Assembly: GCA_029335935.2 (NCBI GenBank)
Contig: JARJMV020000265.1
Coordinates: 1-7,238, forward strand
Origin: a bacterium
Lineage (GTDB): Bacteria > Armatimonadota > Fimbriimonadia > Fimbriimonadales > GBS-DC
Length of the DNA stretch: 7,238 bases
Reading direction: 5' to 3'
Positions 1 through 6,529 of this stretch are shown one piece after another. The position numbers and the translations under genes were made by a program. Within the stretch, counting starts at the first letter, position 1. Every line of letters starts with the position of its first letter. A model generated the notes under the pieces. That model did not search any database. It saw only the letters and a list, made by a program, of their open reading frames with translations, and was not told where the DNA came from.

Positions 1-184
1 ATTCCTGTCAGTGCGCTGAGCTTGTAGCACGGACATTCCTGTCCGTGCGCTGTGCTTGGAGCTCTGACCTGACTGTCCGTGCGCTGTGCTTGTAGCACGG
101 ACATTCCTGTCCGTGCGCTGTGCTTGTAGCACGGACATTCCTGTCTGTGCGCTGTGCTTGTAGCACGGACATTCCTGTCCGTGC
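1..184. repeat. 34-bp tandem repeat array with hairpin-forming junctions
   Basis: Five full 34-bp units begin at 1, 35, 69, 103 and 137, followed by a 14-bp partial unit at 171-184. Each junction joins GCACGGACA to TGTCCGTGC across a TTCC loop, giving a perfect 9-bp inverted repeat at 27-48, 95-116 and 163-184. The copy at 129-150 has one mismatch (a G-U pair if read as plus-strand RNA). The junction around 60-81 has lost the palindrome through substitutions. Units are contiguous with no unique spacers. The array lies just downstream of a minus-strand cobalamin riboswitch, so it may be transcribed as a row of RNA hairpins in the leader of an off-window gene. The first base of the window already lies within a unit, so the array may extend further left. 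Its function is unknown. Confidence 0.93.
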
Positions 185-208
185 TTAGGGCGCCACATCT
201 CCACGCGC

Positions 209-410
209 GCTCTTTCGCCCAACCCGCGAGGCGAAACGAGCAATCACGACTGGATCGGTCTTCGGGCTTCTGGATCAACCTACTTACAGCGCCTTCCCAG
301 CGATTGCCAGTGGCTGCTTGCTGCGTTCGTCCCCAGTTACCGCTGCGCGTCAGCGTCGGACTTACACCGACTTCCCGTACATCCAGCCGCCGCAAACTCG
401 TCTGCCAACT
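209..410 (-). ncRNA. Cobalamin (B12) riboswitch, leftward
   Basis: This is a cis-acting RNA that binds adenosylcobalamin or a related cobalamin and normally represses B12 synthesis, uptake or B12-independent isozyme genes. On the minus strand the family's conserved boxes appear in order: GGGAAGTCGGTG starting at 376, then AAGTCC, GCGCAGCGGTAA (348-337), AGCCACTGG (315-307), CTGGGAAGGC (300-291), GTAGGTTGATCC, and AAGCCCGAAGACC (269-257). A strong hairpin follows at 241-209 (11 pairs with one bulged G), placed like the P13 stem whose loop kisses L5. The self-complementary CGCG in both loops (346-349 and 225-228) could make that contact. The 5' boundary is uncertain because I cannot find a clear partner strand for GAAGACC. 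The controlled gene must lie left of position 1. No gene to the right is a target, because prmC is on the opposite strand. Confidence 0.9.
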
Positions 411-507
411 GCAAAGCTGAGATTCCTGCGAGATACAGAAAATCCTGCCGAAAGAGCCACGCAGTGAAAGCGCAGGAGGGGCGTCGTTTCCCTTACCTCT
501 GAATCGG

Positions 508-513
508 TATGAT
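508..513 (+). promoter_or_regulatory. Possible -10 box (TATGAT) for a leaderless prmC message
   Basis: TATGAT overlaps the ATG at 509 and is followed by exactly 7 nt and then a GTG codon at 521, which is in frame with prmC. Transcription would then begin at or next to that GTG. No convincing -35 hexamer is present (TTTCCC at 487-492 is weak, with 15-bp spacing). The call rests mainly on the same spacing seen before the ABC exporter gene. Confidence 0.3.
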
Positions 514-1375
514 TCTCACCGTGCGTGTGGCAGAGGCGAGTGAGAGCGCCTATCGAGCCTTGTCTGAGGCAGGTATTGAAGACGCTCGTCGCGAAGCGAT
601 GGCGCTGGCGGCGGCGTGCATGCGCGTTGAGCGCGCGTATCTGACGGCGCATCCCGACGCGCTGTTGACGCCTGCGCAAAAGCGGCGCCTCGAGGGCTGG
701 CTGCGCCGTCGCGCCGCGCGTGAGCCGCTGCCATATATCACGCGCCGAGTGTGGTTTTACGGGCTGGAACTCGCGGTGGGGCGCGGCGCGCTTATCCCAC
801 GCCCAGAGACCGAGTTGCTGGTGGAGCTATTTCTGGAATGGGCATCTTCGCAATCGCATCTGCACACGCCTCGGTTGGTGGACGCAGGCACGGGTTCAGG
901 CGCGATTGCGCTGGCGTGCCTGAGCCGCGCGCCGCAGTGGATGGGGGTAGGCATCGACCGTAGCCGTCGCGCGTTGCACTGGGCACGGCTCAATCGGCGG
1001 CAGCTGGGATTAGATACGCGCCTGCTGCTGATCCAGGCGGATTGGCTGAACTCGCTGCGCCCGCGCTCGGTAGACGCGATACTAAGCAACCCGCCCTATG
1101 TGTTGCCTGACGAGTGGGACGCCTTACAGCCAGAGATTACGCGCTACGAGCCGCGCTCGGCGTTGTTGGTCCCCGCCGACGACCCGCTGCTGCCCTATCG
1201 TCGGATGGCTCATGGAGCGTGCCGCGCGCTGCGCTCGCCGGGCTTGATCGCACTGGAGAGCAGCCCGCGCCTGGCATCGGCAGTTGCAGAGGTCTTGCGC
1301 GAGTGCGGCTTTCCCAGCCCGCGCGTTCGCCGCGACTACGGGGGCACAGAGCGCATCGTGTGGGCAACGCGGTAG
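509..1375 (+). CDS. prmC: PrmC, peptide chain release factor N5-glutamine methyltransferase
   Basis: This cytoplasmic SAM-dependent enzyme methylates the glutamine of the GGQ motif in release factors RF1 and RF2, which improves translation termination. The 288-aa product has the family's normal length. A helical N-terminal release-factor-binding region occupies about residues 1-75. The conserved IPRPETE follows at 96-102, SAM motif I (VDAGTGSGAIAL) at 124-135, and the catalytic NPPY at 194-197. YEPRSAL is at 213-219 and the C-terminal YGGTERIV at 277-284. The frame is closed by TGA at 500-502, so ATG 509 is the earliest start. The purine tract AGGAGGGG at 474-481 lies 27 nt upstream, too far for a normal ribosome-binding site. 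GTG at 521 is a credible alternative, because it gives an N-terminus (VRVAEASESAYRALSEAGIE) that fits the family well. The usual partner prfA is not next to it. The gene stops 4 bp from the stop codon of the convergent exporter gene. Confidence 0.95.
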   Translation: MILTVRVAEASESAYRALSEAGIEDARREAMALAAACMRVERAYLTAHPDALLTPAQKRRLEGWLRRRAAREPLPYITRRVWFYGLELAVGRGALIPRPETELLVELFLEWASSQSHLHTPRLVDAGTGSGAIALACLSRAPQWMGVGIDRSRRALHWARLNRRQLGLDTRLLLIQADWLNSLRPRSVDAILSNPPYVLPDEWDALQPEITRYEPRSALLVPADDPLLPYRRMAHGACRALRSPGLIALESSPRLASAVAEVLRECGFPSPRVRRDYGGTERIVWATR

Positions 1376-1379
1376 TCCG

Positions 1380-3698
1380 CTACCCCACGAACAGCCGCGA
1401 CTTGCTCAGCTCCATCTGCATCGTCACAAGGCGGTGATAGACCCCCTCCCGTTCCATCAACTCGTCATGTGAGCCGACCTCCACCACGCGCCCACGCTCC
1501 AGCACCACAATCCTATCGGCGTTGCGCAGGGTGGATAGTCGGTGCGCAATCGCTATCGTAGTGCGATTCTGCACCAGCCGTTCCAACGCCTCTTGGATTA
1601 GTCGCTCGGTCTCGGTGTCGACCGACGCTGTCGCTTCGTCCAAAATCAGGATTTGTGGGTTGCGCAAGATAGCGCGTGCAATCGCGATGCGCTGCCGCTC
1701 GCCCCCCGACAGCCGATGTCCCCGCTCGCCCGTCCATGTGTCGTAGCCGTCGGGGAAGCGCATGATAAAATCGTGCGCGTTCGCGGCTTTGGCAGCCTCG
1801 ATAATCTCTTCCAGTGTGGCGTCGGGGCGCGCGTAGGCGATGTTTTCGCGAATCGTGCCCGGAAACAGGAAGTTGTCTTGCAGCACCACGCCGATATGCC
1901 GACGCAGGTCTTGCATGCGCACCTCGCGCAGGTCGTTGCCGTCCAGCAGGATACGCCCGCGCGTGGGGTCGTAAAACCGACAGATGAGATTAATCAGTGT
2001 CGTCTTGCCCGAACCCGACGGGCCGACCAGCCCAATCATCTCGCCAGGGCGAATGTGCAGGTTGATCTCGTGTAGCACAGGGTGGTGCTTCTCATAACCG
2101 AACGACACATTCTCCAGCACAATTTCGCCCTTGACCTGCGCAAGGGGTTTCGCGTTGGGCGAGTCGCGCACTTCAGGCTCGGTGTCCAGCACCTCGAACA
2201 CGCGCTCGGCGGCGGTCACCGTGCGCGACGCCCAGTCCATGATGTTCGTGATGATGCTCAGCGGTCCGAACAGCATACCGATATACGAGAGGAACGCGAC
2301 AAGCTTGCCAAGCTCAAAGGTGCCTTCCAGCACGCCTCGCCCGCCCACATACCAAATCACGAACGAGCTAGACATCACCAAAAATGAGATGAGGGGGAAC
2401 ACGCTGGCGTTGATTTTGCCAGCGACCATGCCCGTCTCAGCGATTTCGAAGTTGCGCTTGTCGAAAGTCTGCATCTCGCGCTGCTCTTGGGTAAACGCCT
2501 TCACCTCACGAATGCCCGACAGCGTGCCGCCCAAATGCGCGGTGAGGCGCGACCAGCGATGCCAATGCCGACGCCACACCTTAATCACCTTGAACCACGC
2601 ATAGCGCGAGAGCCACACGATAAACGGCGCAGGCAGCAACACCAGCAGACTCAACTTCCAATCCATCAGCACCATCACCGTCGCGATGCCGATAATCATC
2701 AACAGATTCAGCGCAATGGTGGGCGCGCTGTTGACGATGAAATCGTACAGCGCGTCGGTGTCGCGCGTCACGCGACTCATGATCGAGCCTGTCTGTCGCT
2801 TGTCAAAATAGCTCAGCGAGAGCCACTGCAGATGCTGGTAGAGCTTGGAACGCAGCATGAACGAGATTTCGCTGCCGAGCCAAGCGTTCAGCCGACCGCG
2901 CATGATATTGACGCCTGTGCCGAAGAGCCGTATGCCGATGAGCCCGCCCAGTAGCCATGCGAACAGGTGCGCATTCGAGCGAGGTACCAGCACCTCGTCG
3001 ATGAGGATCTTGGTCAGATAGGGCGGGGTAAGCTCCACCGCCGCCGTGATGATGGCTAAAATGGTGGAGAGCCACATATACTTCCAGTAGGGGCGCACCA
3101 GCCCCATCAAGCGCATCAGCACCTGCTTCTGCGAGCGACACGCAGGACACGAGACGCAGTCTTCAGGGATGGGGCGACCGCACTGCTCGCACACGAGCTG
3201 CTTGTGTTCGAACGGTGGCGGCTCTTCGTCTTTGAGGATGGCCTCCAGCCGCAACCGCGCCTGTCCGAACAAGTGCGCCAGCGCGCTGCTGTAGCGAATA
3301 AGCTCCAGTACGCGCCCATCTTTCAGGCGAGCTTCCAACGCCGAGGCGCCTACCAACTGCGTCGTGCGCACCTGCTCAATCTCGTGCAGCGGCACGATCA
3401 AGTGGAACGCGACGCGGGGCGCACTGCCGTTCATCTGCGACGCGCCGTTCGTGTACGCGCCGTTGCGACTGTTGTTCTTGCGCAGCCACGGCAAACGCGC
3501 GCTGGTGCTGGTCTCGACAAGGGTAGGCTCAACGCGCAGGGTTAGCAGGGTGTCGTTCGCCAGAATGAGCCAACTTTCACCGAACCGCCCCTCTGGCGAC
3601 AAGTCGGACGCTAAGGCAAACTCAATATCCGTGTTGCCTATCCTTTGCTCGACGGCGGCGCGCACGAATTCCGGCAGCCGTCGTTGCGGCGTGTCCAT
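1380..3698 (-). CDS. ABC exporter half-transporter (MsbA/Sav1866 type) with N-terminal PH-like region and zinc-ribbon motif
   Basis: This is probably an inner-membrane exporter that works as a homodimer, moving lipids, drugs or peptides at the cost of ATP; the substrate cannot be read from sequence. The 772-aa protein is about 190 residues longer than a standard half-transporter (about 580). Residues ~20-155 look like a small beta-rich PH-like domain (ILANDTLLTL at 45-54, then VPLHEIEQV and LEARLKDGRVLELIRYSS), interrupted by a low-complexity Asn/Gly/Ser stretch at ~75-93. Cysteines 170, 173, 181, 184 and 187 form a zinc-ribbon-like motif. Six membrane segments follow at about 206-225, 244-262, 325-344, 346-364, 432-452 and 465-486. 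The ATPase domain has Walker A GPSGSGKTT (559-567), Q-loop Q607, signature LSGGERQR (663-670), Walker B ILILDE (683-688), D-loop SVD (692-694) and H-loop H719, all intact. The ATG at 3698 sits 7 nt after a strong -10 box, so the mRNA is probably leaderless. The gene ends in TAG. Confidence 0.93.
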   Translation of the reverse strand: MDTPQRRLPEFVRAAVEQRIGNTDIEFALASDLSPEGRFGESWLILANDTLLTLRVEPTLVETSTSARLPWLRKNNSRNGAYTNGASQMNGSAPRVAFHLIVPLHEIEQVRTTQLVGASALEARLKDGRVLELIRYSSALAHLFGQARLRLEAILKDEEPPPFEHKQLVCEQCGRPIPEDCVSCPACRSQKQVLMRLMGLVRPYWKYMWLSTILAIITAAVELTPPYLTKILIDEVLVPRSNAHLFAWLLGGLIGIRLFGTGVNIMRGRLNAWLGSEISFMLRSKLYQHLQWLSLSYFDKRQTGSIMSRVTRDTDALYDFIVNSAPTIALNLLMIIGIATVMVLMDWKLSLLVLLPAPFIVWLSRYAWFKVIKVWRRHWHRWSRLTAHLGGTLSGIREVKAFTQEQREMQTFDKRNFEIAETGMVAGKINASVFPLISFLVMSSSFVIWYVGGRGVLEGTFELGKLVAFLSYIGMLFGPLSIITNIMDWASRTVTAAERVFEVLDTEPEVRDSPNAKPLAQVKGEIVLENVSFGYEKHHPVLHEINLHIRPGEMIGLVGPSGSGKTTLINLICRFYDPTRGRILLDGNDLREVRMQDLRRHIGVVLQDNFLFPGTIRENIAYARPDATLEEIIEAAKAANAHDFIMRFPDGYDTWTGERGHRLSGGERQRIAIARAILRNPQILILDEATASVDTETERLIQEALERLVQNRTTIAIAHRLSTLRNADRIVVLERGRVVEVGSHDELMEREGVYHRLVTMQMELSKSRLFVG

Positions 3699-3705
3699 AA
3701 TACTA

Positions 3706-3733
3706 ATTGTACCTAAACCGTGCCAAAAGTCAA
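3706..3733 (-). promoter_or_regulatory. Sigma70-type promoter for the ABC exporter, likely leaderless
   Basis: On the minus strand TTGACT (3733-3728) is followed after 16 bp by TACAAT (3711-3706). Seven bases later comes the ATG at 3698, which is about where transcription should begin. No Shine-Dalgarno sequence fits between the -10 box and the ATG. The -35 hexamer overlaps the first of two TCAAGGG repeats. Confidence 0.75.
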
Positions 3734-3756
3734 GGGGGTCGTAAATCGCTCAAGGG
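3730..3756. repeat. Direct repeat TCAAGGG x2, possible operator
   Basis: TCAAGGG occurs at 3730-3736 and again at 3750-3756, offset by 20 bp, about two helical turns. Both copies lie in the short divergent intergenic region. The left copy overlaps the exporter -35 box, and the right copy lies where a valS -35 would be expected. It could bind a dimeric regulator of both genes, but a 7-bp match may be chance. Confidence 0.3.
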
Positions 3757-3771
3757 AGGACGCACAGCAGG

Positions 3772-3777
3772 TACAAT
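3772..3777 (+). promoter_or_regulatory. Probable -10 box of valS
   Basis: TACAAT lies 10 nt before the valS ATG at 3788, which predicts a start of transcription only about 3-4 nt upstream of the start codon. The -35 position holds no good TTGACA-like hexamer. The purine tract AGGGAGGA (3753-3760) is 27 nt from the ATG and so does not act as a normal ribosome-binding site. Confidence 0.5.
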
Positions 3778-3787
3778 AGTTTTTGCC

Positions 3788-6499
3788 ATGTACGAGTTGC
3801 CCAAGACTTACGACCCGCATCAGGTGGAGGAGAGGCGCTACCAGTGGTGGCTGCAGCGCGGCGATTTCGAGGCGACGGTCGCTGACGATGAGCGACCACG
3901 CTACTGCATCACCATCCCGCCCCCCAACATCACTGGCTCGCTACACATGGGACACGCGCTCAACAACGCCATCCACGATGTACTGCTGCGCTGGAAACGG
4001 ATGCAGGGCTACAATGTGCTGTGCGTGCCTGGCACCGACCACGCTGGCATCGCCACGCAGAATGTGGTGGAGCGCGAGCTGCGCAAGGAGGGGCTAACCC
4101 GCCACGATTTGGGGCGCGAAAAGTTCCTGGAGCGCGTGTGGCAGTGGCGCGAACAGTACGGCAACACGATTCTGATGCAGTTCCGCAAACTCGGCTGCTC
4201 GTATGATTGGCGCTACACTCGATTCACCTTAGACCCTGAGTATGCCGACGCCGTGCTGGAGGTGTTCGTGCGCTGGTGGCATGATGGACATCTCTATATT
4301 GGCGAGCGCGTGATTAACTGGTGCCCCCGCTGTTATACAGCGCTCTCCGACATCGAACTGGAGCAGTCGGACGAGCCCGGCAAACTCTATCACATCCGCT
4401 ACCCGTTCGAGGACGGTTCTGGCTATGTGGTGGTGGCGACCACGCGCCCTGAAACGATGCTGGGCGATGTGGCGGTTGCGGTGAACCCCGCCGACAAACG
4501 CTATCAAGGGCTAATCGGCAAGTCGCTACGCCTCCCGCTGGTGGAGAAACTTATCCCGCTCATCGCCGACCCGTACCCCGACCCCGAATTCGGCACAGGC
4601 GCGGTGAAAGTCACCCCTGCACACGACCCCAACGACTTCGACATCGGGCAGCGACACAACCTCCCACGCCCCGTGATTATGAATCTGGACGGAACTATCA
4701 ATACCGAGCCGCTCAACGCGCCTGACAACCCCTACCTCCAGAAATATCACGGCTTAGACCGCTACGAGGCGCGCCGACAGATTGTACAAGATTTGCAAGA
4801 AAACCTGTACTTAGAGCGCATAGAAGACTATACCGTGCCCCTGACGCGCTGCGAGCGATGCCACACGGTCATCGAGCCGCTGCTGAGCGAGCAGTGGTTC
4901 TGCCGCATGCAAAGCATCGCGCAGCCGGCTATCGAGGTGGTCAAGCAGGGCAAAATCCACTTTATGCCCGAACGCTACGAGGAGATGTACCTCCACTGGA
5001 TGGAGAACATTCGCGATTGGTGTATCTCGCGCCAGCTCTGGTGGGGACATCAGATCCCCGCATGGTACTGCATCGATTGCCACCCACAGAACTTCGACGA
5101 ATCGGGGCGACCGCTGCGGCGCGAAAGCCCGATTGTGCAGAAGCGTGCGCCGAAGCAGTGCCCGCGCTGCGGCAGCACGCGCCTCGTGCGCGATCCCGAT
5201 GTGCTGGATACCTGGTTCTCATCTGCCATCTGGCCCCACACCGTGCTGGGCTGGCCCCGCGATACGGACGAGCTGCGCCTGTTCTACCCGACCGATGTAC
5301 TGATCACCGCGCAGGAAATCCTCTATCTTTGGGTGGCGCGGATGGTGATGACGGGGCTCTATTTCAAGGGCGATATCCCGTTCCGCGATGTATACATCCA
5401 CGCCACTGTGCTCAACAAGGAAGGCAAGCGAATGTCCAAGTCGTTGGGCACTGGGATAGACCCACTGGAGCTGATTGAGAAGTACGGTGCGGACGCCCTG
5501 CGCTGGTCGCTACTGCAACAGGCGGGCATGCAGCAGTCGATTCGCTTTTATGAAGACCGTGTGGTGAGCGCGCGCAATTTCGCCAACAAAGTGTGGAACG
5601 CCACGCGCTTCGTGCTGATGAATCTGGAGGGCGCGGATGTGCCTGCTCTGCGTATGCATGGGGTGCAACCTGCCGACGCGCTCGATCGCTGGGTGCTCAG
5701 CCGCCTGCAGCGCACGATTCAAACCGTGCAGGATGCCCTCACCCGCTACTGCTTCGACGACGGCGCCAACGCGCTGTACGAATTGATCTGGAGCGAGGTG
5801 TGCGACTGGTATATCGAAGCCGTCAAGCCGCGCCTGCACGACCCCGCCCGCCGCGAGCAGACACAGGCGATGCTGGTATACCTGTTCGACCAGCTGCTGC
5901 GCCTGCTACACCCCTACATGCCCCATATCACCGAGGAGCTCTGGCAGGCGATTGGCGCCAGCGAACAGGAGCCTGCCCTGTGCAAGGCGCGATTCCCCGT
6001 CGCAAACCCTGAGCGCATCGATGACGCTGCTGAAGCCGAAATCGCCCAGGTGTTCGAGGCGGTACGCGCGATACGCAACCTGCGCGCGGAGGTGAAAATC
6101 ACTCCCGGCGCACCAATTCCCGTCGTGTGGCTGAACCCGACCGACAGGGAAAGCGCAGAACGCCTGCAACGCCACGCCAGCATGATAGGACACCTCGCAT
6201 GGTGCGCGGAGGTGCGCTTCGGGCAGCCGACCGAGCGCGCGTTGATGAACCCCGCTACAGGCGCAGAGGTGTTCCTGCCCATCGCAGGGCTGGTCGATGT
6301 CACCCGCGAGCGTGAACGCCTGCAGAAAGAACTCGCCAAAGTGGAAGCCGAAATCAAGCAAGTGCAGGCGCGACTGCGCAACCCCCAGTTTGTGGAACGC
6401 GCCAAGCCCGAAGTGGTGCAGGAGACCCGCCAACAGGAGCGCGAGCTGCTCGATAAACACGCACGGCTCAAAGCACGATTGGAGCAACTAGAGGCATAA
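3788..6499 (+). CDS. valS: Valyl-tRNA synthetase
   Basis: This cytoplasmic class I aminoacyl-tRNA synthetase charges tRNA-Val with valine and hydrolyses mischarged Thr-tRNA-Val in its editing domain. From ATG 3788 the product is 903 aa, normal for bacterial ValS. The HIGH-type motif HMGH is at residues 53-56 in PPPNITGSLHMGH. The editing (CP1) domain spans about 180-350 and includes TTRPETMLGD (218-227). Zinc-ligand-like cysteine pairs are CPRC (179-182), CERC (355-358), CIDC (428-431) and CPRC (458-461). WCISRQLWWGHQIP is at 411-424, and the KMSKS-type motif, here RMSKS, is at 548-552. The anticodon-binding helices cover about 630-780, and a charged coiled-coil tail, the usual ValS tRNA-binding arm, covers about 839-902. 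The frame stays open back to an ATG at 3707, but those 27 extra codons (MYLNRAKSQGG...) overlap the promoter and do not look like ValS. MYELPKTYDPHQVE is the typical beginning. No T-box leader fits in the upstream gap. Confidence 0.98.
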   Translation: MYELPKTYDPHQVEERRYQWWLQRGDFEATVADDERPRYCITIPPPNITGSLHMGHALNNAIHDVLLRWKRMQGYNVLCVPGTDHAGIATQNVVERELRKEGLTRHDLGREKFLERVWQWREQYGNTILMQFRKLGCSYDWRYTRFTLDPEYADAVLEVFVRWWHDGHLYIGERVINWCPRCYTALSDIELEQSDEPGKLYHIRYPFEDGSGYVVVATTRPETMLGDVAVAVNPADKRYQGLIGKSLRLPLVEKLIPLIADPYPDPEFGTGAVKVTPAHDPNDFDIGQRHNLPRPVIMNLDGTINTEPLNAPDNPYLQKYHGLDRYEARRQIVQDLQENLYLERIEDYTVPLTRCERCHTVIEPLLSEQWFCRMQSIAQPAIEVVKQGKIHFMPERYEEMYLHWMENIRDWCISRQLWWGHQIPAWYCIDCHPQNFDESGRPLRRESPIVQKRAPKQCPRCGSTRLVRDPDVLDTWFSSAIWPHTVLGWPRDTDELRLFYPTDVLITAQEILYLWVARMVMTGLYFKGDIPFRDVYIHATVLNKEGKRMSKSLGTGIDPLELIEKYGADALRWSLLQQAGMQQSIRFYEDRVVSARNFANKVWNATRFVLMNLEGADVPALRMHGVQPADALDRWVLSRLQRTIQTVQDALTRYCFDDGANALYELIWSEVCDWYIEAVKPRLHDPARREQTQAMLVYLFDQLLRLLHPYMPHITEELWQAIGASEQEPALCKARFPVANPERIDDAAEAEIAQVFEAVRAIRNLRAEVKITPGAPIPVVWLNPTDRESAERLQRHASMIGHLAWCAEVRFGQPTERALMNPATGAEVFLPIAGLVDVTRERERLQKELAKVEAEIKQVQARLRNPQFVERAKPEVVQETRQQERELLDKHARLKARLEQLEA

Positions 6500-6504
6500 T
6501 CAGC

Positions 6505-6510
6505 AGGAGT
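6505..6510 (+). promoter_or_regulatory. Shine-Dalgarno-like AGGAGT upstream of the kinase
   Basis: AGGAGT is the only SD-like sequence in the 30-bp gap after valS. It is 19 nt from ATG 6530 and 28 nt from ATG 6539, longer than the usual 5-10 nt. The box TAACAT (6526-6531) lies exactly 7 nt before ATG 6539, which would suit a leaderless start there. The start of this gene is therefore undecided. Confidence 0.3.
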
Positions 6511-6529
6511 TCCGTCCGAACAAAATAAC

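Noticed and set aside
1..184. CRISPR array
   Set aside because: Units are contiguous 34-bp copies with no variable spacers, and no cas genes are nearby.
154..420. Plus-strand open frame of 88 codons
   Set aside because: It begins inside the tandem repeat and runs antisense across the whole conserved riboswitch. Its codons are explained by the RNA structure, and the product resembles nothing known.
440..508. Promoter for the minus-strand riboswitch transcript
   Set aside because: TATCTC-like and TTTCGG-like sequences exist, but their spacing (12 bp) and match are too poor to call.
1653..2604. Plus-strand frames of 101-157 codons within the exporter gene
   Set aside because: They overlap the conserved ATPase and membrane regions on the other strand, and their products look like out-of-frame translation.
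3707..3787. Upstream ATG giving ValS 27 extra residues
   Set aside because: The extension overlaps the exporter promoter and the valS -10 box, and it lacks ValS similarity. The family begins at MYELPKTYDP.
3699..3787. T-box leader controlling valS
   Set aside because: The gap is only 89 bp, the likely start of transcription is next to the ATG, and no T-box sequence or terminator hairpin is seen.
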